Positions 1 to 11,823 are shown, counted from the first letter of the stretch. The stretch: 64,000 nt of DNA from Paratinospora sagittata (GCA_035771175.1 CM069611.1:16172866-16236865); one strand, 5' to 3'. Notes: generated by a model from the sequence alone, not told the origin. Translations and numbers: made by a program.

Positions 1-759
1 CCCAAACTTATGTCACTCTCATACATGGATTAAGAAACATTCTTTTTTTTTCTTTTTCACTTGTGACACACATATTAATCCATTTTCTCTCTCTTTTTTT
101 TTTCATTTTCACTCTATAGTTATTATTCACATATTTTCCCATGCAAAAATATCCTAACCCAACACAACTCGCATTTTTCAAAGAGTTAAGAGTGCTAAGG
201 TAAAAACATGGGAAACTTCAATTAAAGGCTTTGACTAATTAATTTTTTGGTGACAATGAATAAGATAAAAGGCTCAAATAAGGGTGACTAGGGGTAATAA
301 ACTAACTAGGTAGGCTTAATGGCTCAATCGATCCAAAAATGGCCTAAATCATCTCTCTCATAGTGTGAATCCTAGGATTTCACCTCAAAAAGTGATCAAG
401 CAAGTTCTAAAGTTCAGTTTAAAACTGAGATCTAAAGGTCCTTATTTTGCATAATCTCAATTTAAACATCAAGTGGAACTCATGATTACGATTTCACATT
501 CAGATGTTAGTAAAGATGTTCAATAAACATGGTAGAGCAGATTAAGCACACAAACTTAAAAGTATTTTCTAATTTTCCAAAAGTCATGTTCAGAAATGAG
601 TGTTAATACTATCATAGATTATCCGTACAAAATCAAATCAAAACCAAAGCTCATAAAGGAATACGAGTTTTATTCAAGACCTACTATTTATTTTACACAC
701 TATTATGCTAATATGCAACCTAAATATGCAAACAAACACTACACAAAATAAACATTGAA
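1..759 (-). other. Non-coding 3' part of the Athila-like element
   Basis: AT-rich DNA with no convincing coding frame. It lies downstream, on the minus strand, of the purine-rich tract at 760-777. It should therefore be the 3' untranslated region or the start of a 3' LTR of the gypsy element annotated up to 7285. It does not resemble the LTR at 5724-7285 by eye, so I cannot call it the matching 3' LTR. Confidence 0.4.
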
Positions 760-777
760 CCCTCCCCCAAACTTAAA
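760..777 (-). other. Polypurine tract of the Athila-like element
   Basis: On the minus strand this reads TTTAAGTTTGGGGGAGGG, preceded by a GAGGACAATG-type word. That combination is familiar just upstream of the 3' LTR, or in the 3' spacer, of Athila/Tat-type gypsy elements. It lies 123 bp beyond the stop of the plant-transposon-type ORF at 900-1970. Confidence 0.6.
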
Positions 778-899
778 TGATGCATTGTCCTCAATGGAAC
801 ACAAAATAGTAAGGAAAGGTTCAAGAAACTCCCCTAGCCGGCTCAAGAACTAAAGATTTCATTGATATCTCTTCTGAGCGAGCAAATGACTAAACTGCT

Positions 900-1970
900 T
901 CAGTCTTCATCTTCTTCACTGGAGACATCATCTGCAGTCGACTGGTGTGCTGGAAATATTGGTGGTTTGGGAAATTGTAGTGGCAGTGAACTGGTGAGAT
1001 TCACAAACTGTTGAAACACAGCATTGTATTGGGCTTGGTAGTCGATGAAACGATTGGTCTTGTCCATCAAGTGCTCAACACGGGACAACCGCTTATCCAT
1101 ATTGATTTGCTGCTCCTAAGATGGATGAGAAGAGGATGGCCCTTCACTAGGCGTTGTACTTGGTGAAATGATCGCATTTTTGTATTGACTAAAATTCCCA
1201 GAATCAATAATGGCTTTTGGATATAAAATCTCCTCATCCGGTCGCCAAATCACCCTAGCGTTTTTGCATAATGCGCATAAAGTGAAGGATGCGTAAGGCA
1301 CCCCATTGTCTGATTGATGTAATTTACAATAGAGCTTGCAATTACATTCCCAACATCAATGGATTTCCTGAAAATGATGGCATAAAGCAGAATGGCCCTC
1401 TATCTTTAGTCACATCAGATAAGTGGTTCACGGGCATTAGCTTACCACATAAGAAGTTAAGCCACGCCTTACTCAACCGTGTTAATCCCTTTCGAGGGAA
1501 TGAAGAAGGGACTCCCCTATTTAGCTTCCATATTGTTCCTTGGCGACACAAAGTAGAGATGATCTCGTTTGTATCGATTCCTTCATCTAAATAAGTAGAG
1601 TAACCATCATCGTCAATATTTTGTAGTCCATAGTATGCATTGATGGTGGAACGATCAAAAGACACCATGCACCCCCTCACACACACCTTGTAATCATCAC
1701 GTGCTCGAGCATTTTCATAGAACTCACGTACTATGGAAATAACAGCAGGGTCCGGTTAGCGCACAAATGTTCACCATTGTCTAGTAGCAATAATTTCGAC
1801 AATTTGAGGAATGTGTGCCTGAGAAGCATCATTCACCTTTCCTGTACAAGACTTCTCTTCACCACTGATATATTATATTGTTTTTCTATTTCAACACTAA
1901 TAAACCTTTGTTGATCAAATGGCGGAGCAGAAGAGGAAGATTCCCGCACTCTTTCTGTTTTCAGTGCCAT
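900..1970 (-). pseudogene. Plant-transposon-type extra ORF of an Athila-like element, broken
   Basis: A start at 1970 opens MALKTERVRESSSSAPP, followed by a frame reading YENARARDDYKVCVRGCM and then YYGLQNIDDDGY. A later segment reads DEEILYPKAIIDSGNF, and the tail is acidic and ends SSEEDED. These are typical of the 'putative plant transposon protein' domain found as an extra ORF near the 3' end of Athila-related elements. Its role is not established; it is sometimes called env-like because of its position. The frame is lost several times: near 1830, at the stop near 1342, and between 1116 and 1100. It lies in the same direction as gag and protease at 3002-5556, so it is the distal ORF of one element. 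I am fairly sure of the family and do not know the function. Confidence 0.7.
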
Positions 1971-2949
1971 TTCACAATATTTGCTTCCAAGGTTATCAGT
2001 AAATGAACACTAGCACCACAAATACACCACAACACAAGCACCACAATTGCACCACAAATCTTCAATGTACACCACACCAAATGAGATATCCAACACACAA
2101 TTACCACATACAAATCCAATATAAAATAAGGAGTTACGGCTTGCTCACAAGTAAAAACACAGAATTATCCCAACGTCCCCTTACCACATCAATGCAACCG
2201 CAGTCAAGCATTTGTCACGCCAGTTTCACCATTCCAAAACAATGAAAAACACATGCAATTCTGCCGTATTCAACTCAATATTCACTTCAAAACTTCATTT
2301 CTACCAACCACAATCAACTTCTAACAAAAATCAACCCAAATCACTAATTTATGCATACCGTTTTCACCATTTCGAAACCATAAAAAACAACCAACTCTTC
2401 TCAATGCGCATCAATCTTGACCATAAAGCTCAACCGACATCAATGTTTCTCAAAAGAACTGCAGAAATGTGCAAAAACAACTTACAAAAGAGATGAGAAT
2501 GAAAGCCCCAATTTGTTGATGCCCTAGCTCGATCATGCACCGTTTTTCCCAAAATTTTTAGTTGAAACGATGTAAAAGATTTGGAGATGATGAGGAGATG
2601 AACGCTTGAACTGTAGAGGCGAGATTTGCACGACCAAGAAGGAGATACAGGGAAGAGAGGAGGAGATCGAAGAAGGAAGAAAGGGAAATAATGGAGGAGG
2701 AAAGGGAGAGGGAGGGCTTGCTGAAAAATAATCGGCCCTCCTTTTTTCTTCTTTTTTTTTTCTTTTTTTATTATTTATTTATTTATTTATATATATATAT
2801 TGCAGCGTCGCGGTGCCCAAACAACTTTTTTTTAACCTGAAAAAGAGATAAAAACTTATTAGTCGATGAAGATCAGAAATTTCAATTGCTATACTATAAT
2901 GACTAAAATAAAAGAAAATAAAAGTATGGATCAAAAGGGGTTGGGTTGC
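1971..2949 (-). other. Non-coding spacer between protease relic and distal ORF
   Basis: No ORF on either strand resembles a known protein. A simple AT tract (TTTA then TA repeats) occupies about 2760-2800, followed directly by a GC-rich word containing GCAGCGTCGCGG. Similar words occur in the LTRs of this element group. In a complete element, this position between pol and the distal ORF is normally a spacer. Confidence 0.5.
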
Positions 2950-2976
2950 CTCCCAACAAGCGCCTTTTTATAGTCT
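2950..2976 (-). other. Remnant of the post-integrase tail of Athila pol
   Basis: On the minus strand this reads GGCGCTTGTTGGGAGGCAAC followed by CCAACCC. I know this word from the region just after integrase in Athila-type elements. Here it lies only about 30 bp after the end of the protease frame, so RT, RNase H and integrase are missing between the two. Recognition is from memory only. Confidence 0.45.
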
Positions 2977-3001
2977 GTAGTTAGACTTTCTCTTTTATCT
3001 T

Positions 3002-3663
3002 TTACGATGGTTGACAGGAAATCACTGCCTTGACATTTGATGGACCCATGCTAAAGTCATCCCTTAATTGTGTCCTCTTGGCCCAAAGGTGATATCCATC
3101 TTTCCTCTTATGCTCAATCATGAGATGCAACAAATCTTCCTCTTCAACATGAGGCATCAAATATGGATCTGTCCACACCAAAGGAAGAGGGTCATCTAAA
3201 TGCTCTAGCTTATCGATATAGAGCTCCAAGGTATCTTTATCCTTCGTGGCACTCTCATTGGTAATTTCCACCACATCAATTTGATAACAAGTGTTCTCCT
3301 TCTCTGGAATTTTGGTTGTGCTGTAGATGTTAAACAATACTTTGTCCTCATTAACCCTCAAGGTCAACTCACCAACCTCCACATCTATCAATGCTCTTCC
3401 TGTCGCTAAAAACGGCCTCCCAAGTATCAATGGCATTCCATCATCCTCTTCCATGTCCAGGATCACAAAGTCTACAGGAAAAATGAACTTGTCAACCTTT
3501 ACTAACACATCTTTGATGATACCCCAAGGGTAAGTGATGGATCAGTCCCCCAATTGCAAAGAAATTGTAGTGGGTTTCACCTCTCCAAGTCCAAGCTTCC
3601 TAAAAACATAAAGAGGCATTAAATTTATACTTGCACCCAAGTACTTTATCAAAAGAAACAATG
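3002..3663 (-). pseudogene. Athila-like aspartic protease, catalytic site deleted
   Basis: The frame reads VLVKVDKFIFPVDFVILDM, then DGMPLILGRPFLATGRALID and GELTLRVNEDKV. This is the conserved C-terminal half of the Ty3/gypsy retropepsin, which cleaves the Gag-Pol polyprotein. Upstream, around 3600-3660, the family motif containing the catalytic Asp-Leu-Gly-Ala-Ser should occur. Instead an apparent 8-base loss shifts the frame and removes the catalytic Asp; only the codons for the trailing GAS and the following hydrophobic stretch survive, out of frame. A stop at about 3540 breaks the frame again. After the protease the frame continues into an unrecognised tail ending ISCQPS, with no RT. The copy is certainly inactive as a protease. 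Confidence 0.75.
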
Positions 3664-5556
3664 CCAATAGTGCAGGGTATAGTAAAACTCCTTGGATCCG
3701 TAAGCTTTTGAGGCAATTTCTTTTGAAGGATTGGACTACACTCCTCTGTAAGCTTTACTGTCTCAAATTCTTCCAACTTCCTCTTCTTTCTCATCACATC
3801 CTTCATAAATTTGGCATAGTTGGGCATCTGCTCCAAAGCATCTGCAAAAGGAATATTGATGTGAATTCTTTTGAAAATATCTAAAAATTGCTCATCTAAT
3901 TTCTTTTTCTGAAATCTTTGAGGAAATGGAATGGAAGTTTTCAAAATAGGAGGGTTATCAGGGAAAGTGATCCTCCCTAGAACAAAGTCTTCCTTCACAA
4001 GTGCCTTGCCCTTTGCTTTGTTCTTCTCCTCATTTTTTTTTTCTTTTGATGCTTGGTCTTCGTTCTCAGACAAGGATTCTTCCTCATGTGATAGTGTAGG
4101 AGTAGGAATGGTTGTAGATGTAATTGCTGGAATGGAATGTTCAACCTCTCCACCACTTCTTAAGGTAATGACCATGCATTGCTCTCTTGGGTTTATCTCT
4201 ATATTGCTTGGAAAAATTTTGTTGCTCTGTTGTGCACTTATTTGTGTAGCCACTTGCCCAACTTGAGTCTCCAAATTCTTGACATAAGCACCCAAGTTGC
4301 TCACTTGAGTTATCACTTAGCTCATGCTACTCATTTGATTAGCCATGTGAGCAGCCAATTCATCCAACTTTGATTCATCCTTGCTGAACCTCTCATTTGA
4401 ATCATTCAAGAAAGTTGTCATTGCTTCTTCAAGGCTTGATATCTTCTCTTGAACTTGATTGTGAAATCCATGTGGTGGTTGCAACACATTTCTATTATTG
4501 GCATAAGAGAAGTTCTCATGGTTTCTCATGCCAGGGAGTAATGATTTGGAATTGGATGACCCTTATAATTGAATGGCTTGTTGCTTACAAACTGCACTTG
4601 TTCCTCATTCCCTCGATAACATTGATTTGTTAAGCTCGCAGCAACGATAGACTCAATAGATGATGAAGAGGAAGAACCTCCTTGAAGATTGGAAACCTTG
4701 TCACTTAAAGCAGCCATATAGTGTAACATGGTAGACATTTGGGCTGATAAAGCTGTTATATGATCCACCTCATGCATACCAACAACTTTCTTCACTATAG
4801 GCTTATCCCTTGTATTCTCATATGTGCTTGATGCCATCTCATCAAGTAGCAAGTGGGCTTCAGTTGTTGTCTTTCCCATAAGAGAACACCTACTGCAGCA
4901 TCAACTAGAGTCCTTGTAGGCCCTGTCATAGCATTATAGAACATCTGAATTTGAAGCCACTCTTGATATCCATGTTGGGGACACCTCCTCAACAAGTCCT
5001 TGAATCTCTCCCAAGCTTCATATAATGACTCAGACTCTAACTGTTGAAATTGGCCTATTTCAGCTCTCAATTATGCTATTCTAGCCGATGTAAAGAACTT
5101 CTGAATAAACTTTTGTACCATCTCATCCCATGTGGTAATACTTCCCGAAGTTAAGCTATGGAACCATGACCATGCCTTGTCTCTCAATGAGAATGGAAAC
5201 AACCTCAAATTGATTTGCTCCTCAATTACGCCATTAATCTTGAAAGTATCACACATTTCCGAGAAAGTGTTGATGTGTACAATAGGATCTTCATGTGGAG
5301 CTCCTCCAAACTGATGTTGTTGGACCATGGTGATTAAGGCGGGCTTCAACTCAAAGTTATTTGCATTGATAGGTAACCTTGCAATCCCCGAATAGTTGTT
5401 ATTCACCACCGGTCTGAAATAGTCTCTCAAAGGCAATTGATTGTTCTCTTCAGCCATGGCTTGCTCTTCAATTCTTCTTTCCCTTCTTAACCTCCCAAGA
5501 GGTCCTTCAATTTCAGGGTCAAGAGGTACAAGTTCAACGCTTAAAGTCCTTCGCAT
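3664..5556 (-). pseudogene. gag: Athila-like gag polyprotein, broken
   Basis: Starting at 5556 (MRRTLSVELVPL) or 5457 (MAEENNQLPLRDYFRP), the frame runs into NLRLFPFSLRDKAWSWFHSL and TTWDEMVQKFIQKFF. These are hallmarks of the plant retrotransposon gag (capsid) domain. After a TAA at about 5073 it continues with FQQLESESLYEAWERFKDLL and RCPQHG, still capsid. Then come a Ser-rich linker (residues near 4680), a coiled-coil-like segment (SNLGAYVKNLETQVGQVA) and the TLRSGGEVE segment typical just before protease in Athila. The frame breaks at about 5071, 4880, 4530 and 4317. The product would package element RNA into cytoplasmic particles. Family assignment is strong; activity is excluded. Confidence 0.8.
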
Positions 5557-5698
5557 CAACCACTCTTTATCTAACAAGAAAAGAGAGTAACAATTAGAAA
5601 ATAACAAATAAAAGGTAAACAATAACAAATAAAAATAAATACCTAAATTAAGATCAAAACTAATTTGTAATGGTATTAATAATAAGAAATTTGGCACT

Positions 5699-5717
5699 AT
5701 CCCCGACAATGGCACCA
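5699..5717 (-). other. Primer binding site, probably tRNA-Asp type
   Basis: The minus strand reads TGGTGCCATTGTCGGGGAT, close to the TGGCGCCGTTGCCGGGGAT used by Athila/Tat elements to prime with tRNA-Asp. It starts a few bases after the end of the LTR at 5724, as expected for minus-strand priming. Confidence 0.75.
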
Positions 5718-5723
5718 AAAACT

Positions 5724-7285
5724 TGATAGCGTAAATTTTAAATTGCAAGTGCACGATAGTCAAGTTATAGTAATCCCAAGGTGAGTTGGGTATTGTATCA
5801 ACAGGGATAGTGAAATTAACTATTAAAAATGCCCAAAACTACTAAAGTATTGATTTTATCTAGGCTAACAAAATGTGATGATAAAGTGTGTTAAAAATTG
5901 AAATAGCTGAAATTAGAAATTAAACTAACAATTAAACAGAGATTTAGAGAAAATAGATGGTTAAAGATTATTAGAGAGTTGATTTCACTATGTTGATCTA
6001 TATGGGTATCAAAAGATAGTGTTGTCGATTCAATTCTTAAGTTTATAAATCATGAATTCAAAATTGTTTAAACCCTTATCTCGAATGCAAATTCAAACAC
6101 CTATGCTCCAATTGTTAATCCCCTCTCTCAAATGTAAATTAACAATTAAAACTTGCATTAAGACCTAAGATTCAATTTAAATGATTTCAAAGGGGTTGTA
6201 GGTCTCTCAACTCGATACAAACTCCCTAGGTTTCAATTCACTTGTTCAAACTCGAAAACACCTCTTTCGAGTGTAAGAATTCGAATCTAAATTCATTCAA
6301 CAAGTGGCCAATAAGTTGCAAGCATTAAGTATGGAGAATTGAAAATAAACAAGTCAAATTGCTCAACAACACAAAAATAATGAATATCAACCCATATGTC
6401 TCAACGTAGATTCATCAAACCCTCTAATAGAAATGTTTAGTTCATTGTCAAAGTCAAGAATACAAGACAGAAATTAATGAGAAGAGACATGAATACAATA
6501 AGTACGGAACACGAAATGAATTTAAAACCCCCTTTTCCTCCTTTTTCTTCTCCCTTTGAAAAGTTCAACAACTTGTCTTCTTTAATTTCTTCCTTGCTAC
6601 TGTTTCTCTCTACTCCCTTCTACGGATACTATACTCTACTCTCTATGGCTATTGTTTCTCTCTACCCTATCGTCTACTGTATTCTTCTCTAAAACTCTAA
6701 CGTCAAATCCCTTTATAAAAACCCTAAAATGAGGCTTTTATACATCATTGTCCAAAAAGACAAAAAAACAAAAAGTTTTGCCGTAGAGCTGCAGCGCTCC
6801 GATAGAGATCAAATTTTTTTCTATGGGCGTCGCGATGGGCGCCCAGACAACATGTCTTATGGTCTGTCTTCTCAGTTTCTGGGACTTGGCCATTTTTCTG
6901 GCTTTCTATGGCTCTTCTTTTGCAATAGGGTCTCGTCACCGTTTGATCCACATTCAAAGCTCTTTATTTACCTACAAAACAAATCATAAAACACAACTAA
7001 ATAATCTATATTATGTGCAAGTACGTATTGACAAAATTAATATAAAAATGATGCAATTGACTTTAGGAAAAATACCTAAAAATCATTATTATTTTTCTAA
7101 ACTAGCCTATTGTATTTTATTCATAAAAATCACTAAAACTAACGTATAAAACTCCTAAAAATATCTAAATGAACCTAAAAGACTAAATGAACTAATTAAT
7201 GCAAATATATCTAAAAACTAACTACATGCACCTAAAAACCTATGAAATTAACATGTAAAATACTAATCTTAAACTCAACTTATCA
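5724..7285 (-). mobile_element. Athila-like gypsy LTR (5' LTR of the element below)
   Basis: In minus orientation it starts TGATAAGTTGAG at 7285 and ends at 5724, next to the PBS, giving 1562 bp. The end carries the element-typical words for the 'accumulated zero' region (TTGATACAATACCC side) and the start shares TGATRAGTTGA with the LTRs at 32773-34290 and 29137-29913. GC-rich words (GCTGCAGCGC, GCGTCGCGATGGGCGCC) at about 6788-6843 stand out in otherwise AT-rich DNA. Unusually, the outer edge is flanked by a polypurine tract rather than host DNA. Confidence 0.8.
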
Positions 7286-8059
7286 AATTCCTCCAAACTT
7301 GGACTTTGACCGTCCCGAGCAAAGAGAAAAATGAAAGTTGGACGCAAAACTCAGCACATATTCAAGGATGAGCAAAAGTTTGATTTGCAAAGATTTGTTA
7401 ATCTCAAAAACAACTCACAATTCTCACAACATAACTAAAGGAAGATTTCAAAAGTTTAAACTTATTTGTCTAGAATTTCAACCTACACAACCATGTCTTC
7501 TTTTCTACCTTTATTGACAACCAAACATAAAAATCATTCATATGGCCACTTGTAAATCATATGGGTCAATGCAATCAAGATAAAAATATGATCTCATAAA
7601 ACAAAACACAAGATTTTCACACTTCTCCCCACTAATATAGGTCTCACAACAGTTAAGATCAATAGGACTTTGTTAAGCTTGTAATGAAAGGCCATGGGTT
7701 AAAGGTATGTCAAATAGATAAACATTAAGTTCAAAGCACTCAAAAGATCTTTAATATTGAAATTCTTGCATACAACCCATTTTTAATTAAACTATAATAT
7801 TTAGCATATTTGACCAATATAAACTGAAGTATCGTATGGTTGAATAAATGATATCACAAATTATATTTCATCAACCAACATTCAATAATTTAATCATGAG
7901 CAAAAATATTTAAACATTCTAAGCAAATCATGATTAACGATAATCATTAATTTCAAATAGTCACTAATGAATATATTCTAGCAATTGAAGAAAAGAGAGT
8001 GACTTTTATACCTTTGCATATATTTGACTTTTACCTAAAGGTACTGCAAAATCTTCGAC
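7286..8059 (-). other. Polypurine tract and 3' non-coding remnant of a second gypsy copy
   Basis: Directly outside the LTR start, the minus strand reads AAGTTTGGAGGAATT, with TTGCTCGGGACGG about 25 bp further upstream. This pairing normally sits at the 3' end of the internal region in Athila-like elements. The remaining 700 bp are AT-rich and hold no ORF. The segment therefore looks like internal DNA of another copy upstream of a shared LTR. Confidence 0.55.
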
Positions 8060-9181
8060 TTGAGCACTCTGTCTCATTTTGAAGCGGCTAAGATAATTCT
8101 TTATCTTCGTTCTCCATGCCTACTTCTTTCTTGACATTCTATCAGGAGATCTTTCATTGAGCATCCTGGATGTGCTTGATGAGGATTGTTGACTTATTGT
8201 ATATATGTCATCAGCAACTTCATTTCCGTTTCTGATTGGTATACTTGCAAGAATGTCTTCTTTCTCAGATGAAGTTTCTAACCCATTTAAAATATAATCA
8301 ATTTCTTGAAAACTGATTTCAAATGGATTTGAGAACTCGTTTATAAAATCTATTTTATATTTCCAGTTTTCAGGAAAACTACTAAAAAAGTATTGTACAA
8401 AAGTAGAATGATATATGTTTTTTCCAAAATATTCAAGTTCATTTACAAGACGTATAAAACGCTGTAGGTTATCATGAACTGACTCATTTCCTAGAACCCT
8501 AAACTAAGCGAGTGGCTTTTCTAATGTTCTAACTCGGTCTCTAGTTTCATCCCTACTTTCCACGGTTTGCAGGAGATCACAGAACTCCTTTAAATTCATT
8601 TTCCATGGTTCAATAGATTCAGCTAACATAGTCAGCTTATCATTCCATTTCTTCGAAAGCTTATCACAGCAATATACTAGGGATGTTTCTGCAGGTATTT
8701 CCTAATTCAATTCTTGCATTCTGTCAAGAATGGATTAATATATGTTGCATGTCGTACCGAGAGATTCATTCTCCCATATCTCAAAAGCATCAAATAGTCT
8801 ATCACACTCTTTGAGCTTTTCATCTTTAATGTTGATCATTTCACAATGAAGTAATTTGAGTGTTTCCAAAATTTTCTTGGCACTCTCAAGATGAACTACC
8901 CTTTCAACTTCTTTCTCGGATAGAGAACAGTACAAGGCATAAATAGCTTGAGTGTTAAGTTTGTCATTTAGTCATTCCTTATCTGTCCATAGCTCAATAG
9001 GCTTGTTGGGCATGGTGTAGCAATTTACAACCATTTCCCATAGACTGATATCCTTAGATCGTAGAAAGGATTTCATCCTTATCATCCAATCTTCAAACCA
9101 ATCTTTATTGAACAGAGGTGGTCTGTCTAAAGGCTGACCTATATCTATGATAGTCCCTCTGGTCATTGCCATTGATATCAA
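8060..9181 (-). pseudogene. gag: Ty1/copia gag of copia A, broken
   Basis: The start at 9181 gives RGTIIDIGQPLDRPPLF then WFEDWMIRMKSFLRSKDISL, the N-terminal signature of copia gag proteins of the DUF4219/UBN2 type. After a stop at 8972 the same region continues with LYCSLSEKEVERVVHLESAK and NIKDEKLKECDRLFDAFE. Further degenerate gag-like sequence, including LGNESVHDNLQRFIRLVNEL, runs down to about 8060. Gag would form the particle shell. The ORF starts about 35 bp after the PBS, the correct position. At least three stops interrupt it. Protease and downstream domains are absent; the element is cut off near 8060 by gypsy sequence, and the exact junction is not visible. Confidence 0.7.
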
Positions 9182-9214
9182 AGAAATTGTGAAGTTTCTT
9201 TGAAGAGCAACACT

Positions 9215-9226
9215 GCTCTGATACCA
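9215..9226 (-). other. Primer binding site (initiator tRNA-Met) of copia A
   Basis: The minus strand reads TGGTATCAGAGC, the standard complement to the 3' end of initiator tRNA-Met used by plant copia elements. It begins two bases after the LTR end at 9229. Confidence 0.85.
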
Positions 9227-9228
9227 AT

Positions 9229-10978
9229 TGATGGCCTAGATATTTCCAAGAGGGGGATGAATTGGACACTTAGACAATTTAAAAATAATTACATTGGCAA
9301 AAGTTAAAGTGCAGAAAGTAAACAAATATGCACAGTCAATTTATAGTGGTTCGGCTAATTGCTTACGTCCACTACCTAACCTCCTCAGTTAGGATTTTGA
9401 ACCTTAGTACTAAGGGATTTTCTTACAGGCGTGTGAGAATTACCGTTTCTCAACTTACAGGTGCGAGAATACCTGACCTCGTTGAATAAAGAATATCCAC
9501 TTAGTAGTTTATCTAACTACCGTTACATCCTTGATACAATATATCAAGATATGAAATTGAGTACAACTATATCCTATGAACTATCTCTCAAATTTCTCTT
9601 TCAGCAAGAATGATATAAGTAAAAACAGTGTTAAACAATTTGAGTGAAAACAGTACAAACTTTCAAATAGATTTTTGGATAAAGATAGAATGTTAGCTCA
9701 GTATGAAAATTATTTGAATACGTAAAGTCTCAAAGTAAGCTCTTTGAAAACAAAACGACTTAAACATTTTCTTGACCAGATGAAAATTTGACTTACTTTC
9801 AGGTCTTAACAAATTGTTAAGTGTCTGTACTAATAGACTTGTAAAGATGAAGTTGTTGTTCATTTGAATTTGAATTTCAAATATGAATGTTTACTCACAA
9901 CATCTAAAATATATCACGAAAATGGCAACTGCATATTTCATGAATATTCTGATTTTCTCCAAATACACGAAAAAGAAAAGTTTTAGCAAACGTGGTTCGT
10001 CAATCAGATAATATCTCTTACAAATATAGAAAATTGATTTTGTACGAAAAGTTGTTCTGAAAAGCTGGCTAAAAGGACGTACATGTCAGAACAACAAAAA
10101 TATCATATCTGTCATTTTGTTTCTTTGAGGGCGTTCATAGAATATCAACGTCCTATTGAACAATGAAGTGAGGGCACTATTGAATAGTAAGCGTCCTAAC
10201 TTGCTTTGACAATAAAATGACTTAATCCCTGAGGGCGCTACTTTGTAGTGAGCATCCTACTATGTGTTAAAACTTTTGGCACACGAGGGTGCTACTCAAG
10301 AGTAAGCGTCCTGAACTATTAAAAAAAGTTTTAAAACAATGTTAAGTGCGCTGACGGACTGTAGTATCCTGAAAGTTATTTAAGTTGATTCTAAAGATGA
10401 GGGCACTCCTACACAAGTAGTGTCCTTAAAGATAGAAATCAGTTAAAGACAAAAAGATCTTTCAGAGAGCTGAAACTAAGTCAGCGTCCTGACATTCTCA
10501 AAGGTTGATAAAAGAAAGGTCCCTATTACCAAGTGAGCGTCTTTATTAATCAAATCAATTCAACCTTGAGCGTCCTAACATTTTATCAGCGTCCTGACTT
10601 ATCACATCCAGGAGGGTGCTGCTAAAACATTAGCGTCCTGAAAGACTTTTACAAAAGCGGTTTTTGATTTCTCGATTAAAGCTCGATAAAACATCATCAA
10701 ATCAAATACTTTAGAAATCATAGGGTACGATTAAAATGTTACTATCATAATATGCAAACGATAAAATCTTCCTAAGAGTAAGTTGATCGATAGACTTTAC
10801 ATTCTAAGTACAGATAGACTCGAAACTTTACTTTGTGATGTTCAAAAGGCTTGTAAGCGCAGTTCCTTGATCTTGATTCTTGGTAAATCTAAAACACTTG
10901 ACAAGATCATTAGATACACAAATTGAAGATATTTGGAATCATCAAAACATTCATATCATGGGGTTCATTGAGATAACA
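9229..10978 (-). mobile_element. 5' LTR of copia A
   Basis: In minus orientation it runs from TGTTATCTCAATGAACCCC (10978) to CCATCA (9229), 1750 bp, and ends next to a tRNA-Met PBS. It carries the shared terminal block (CACCCCCTCTTGG-type, TATAAAT, CCTAACTGAGGAGGTTAGG) at about 9240-9400. It also has a short array of 'ACAGGTG/ACAGGCGTGTGAGAA' mini-units at 9415-9485, and many hairpin units of the AGGGCGCT...AGCGTCCT kind at 10120-10640. Its right edge abuts the RT codons of copia B, so copia A inserted into copia B. Confidence 0.8.
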
Positions 10979-11823
10979 AAACTAACATATTTTCTCGACT
11001 TACAAATTAAACAAATGTCGAAAGGCACCTTCATAAGCCAATCAAAGTATGCTAAGGAAATGGTTAAAAAGTTTCAAATGCACAATTTGAAATCCATTGA
11101 TACTCCTTGTACCTCTGCACTCAAATTAGATAAGGATGAAAAAGGTAAATCAGTTTATTCAAAACATTATAGAAGCCTGATTGGAAGTCTTTTGTACCTA
11201 ACAGCAATTCGGCCTGACATCATGTTTAGCGTCTACCTTTGTGCGAGATTTCAATCTGAACCTAAAAAATCTCATTTAAAGTGTGTCAAACAAATATTCA
11301 GATACATAAATGACACAACAAACTTGGAAATTTGGTATTCCAAAGGTACTACTTTTGATCTCAGAAGTGATGTGGACTTCGACTATGCCGGTAGTCTAAC
11401 TGATAGGAAAAGTACATCCGGATTTTGTCACTTTCTTGGAAATTCTTTGATTTCTTGGTTTTGCAAGAAACAACATTATGTGGCATTATCCACAGCTAAA
11501 GCAGAATATGCTGCAACTGGAAGTTTCTGTTCTCATGTTCTTTACATGAAACAACGAATATTCATTCAATGTGTTGAAATTATGTGTGATAGTACTACTG
11601 TTATTAACATATCTAAAAATATTGTATTGCACTCCCGAACTTAGCATATTCAAATAAGACATCACCTTTTACGGGATCATGTGCAAAATGGAGAAGTTGT
11701 ATTATCTCATATTGGAACCGAAGAACAACTGGTTGACATATTTACTAAAGCCTTACCAAAAGACTAGTTTGTTCATATTCATAGAGAGCTTGGGATGTTC
11801 ACTGAGACCGATTTGTGATACTT
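10979..11823 (+). pseudogene. pol: Copia B: end of RT plus RNase H, broken
   Basis: Immediately after the copia A LTR the frame reads TYFLDLQIKQMSKGTFISQS and YAKEMVKKFQMHNLKSIDTP, the C-terminal part of copia reverse transcriptase. It continues into SLIGSLLYLTAIRPDIMFSV and the RNase H domain. The first RNase H acidic position lies in a 'DVDFDYAGSLTDRKSTSGF' segment, and VALSTAKAEYAATGS contains the conserved Glu. The tail after a stop at about 11642 reads HFLRDHVQNGEVVLSH and LVDIFTKALPKD. RNase H degrades the RNA of the RNA/DNA hybrid. The N-terminal RT with YVDD, integrase and gag are missing, cut off by the copia A insertion. The closest relative in the window is copia C at 24537-25629. 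Confidence 0.85.

Noticed and set aside
1289..1594. Plus-strand ORF of 101 codons
   Set aside because: It is the reverse complement of the plant-transposon-type ORF on the minus strand, whose protein motifs are clear.
6477..7149. Plus-strand ORFs of 71-108 codons
   Set aside because: They lie within the minus-oriented gypsy LTR, have low-complexity composition and show no domain.
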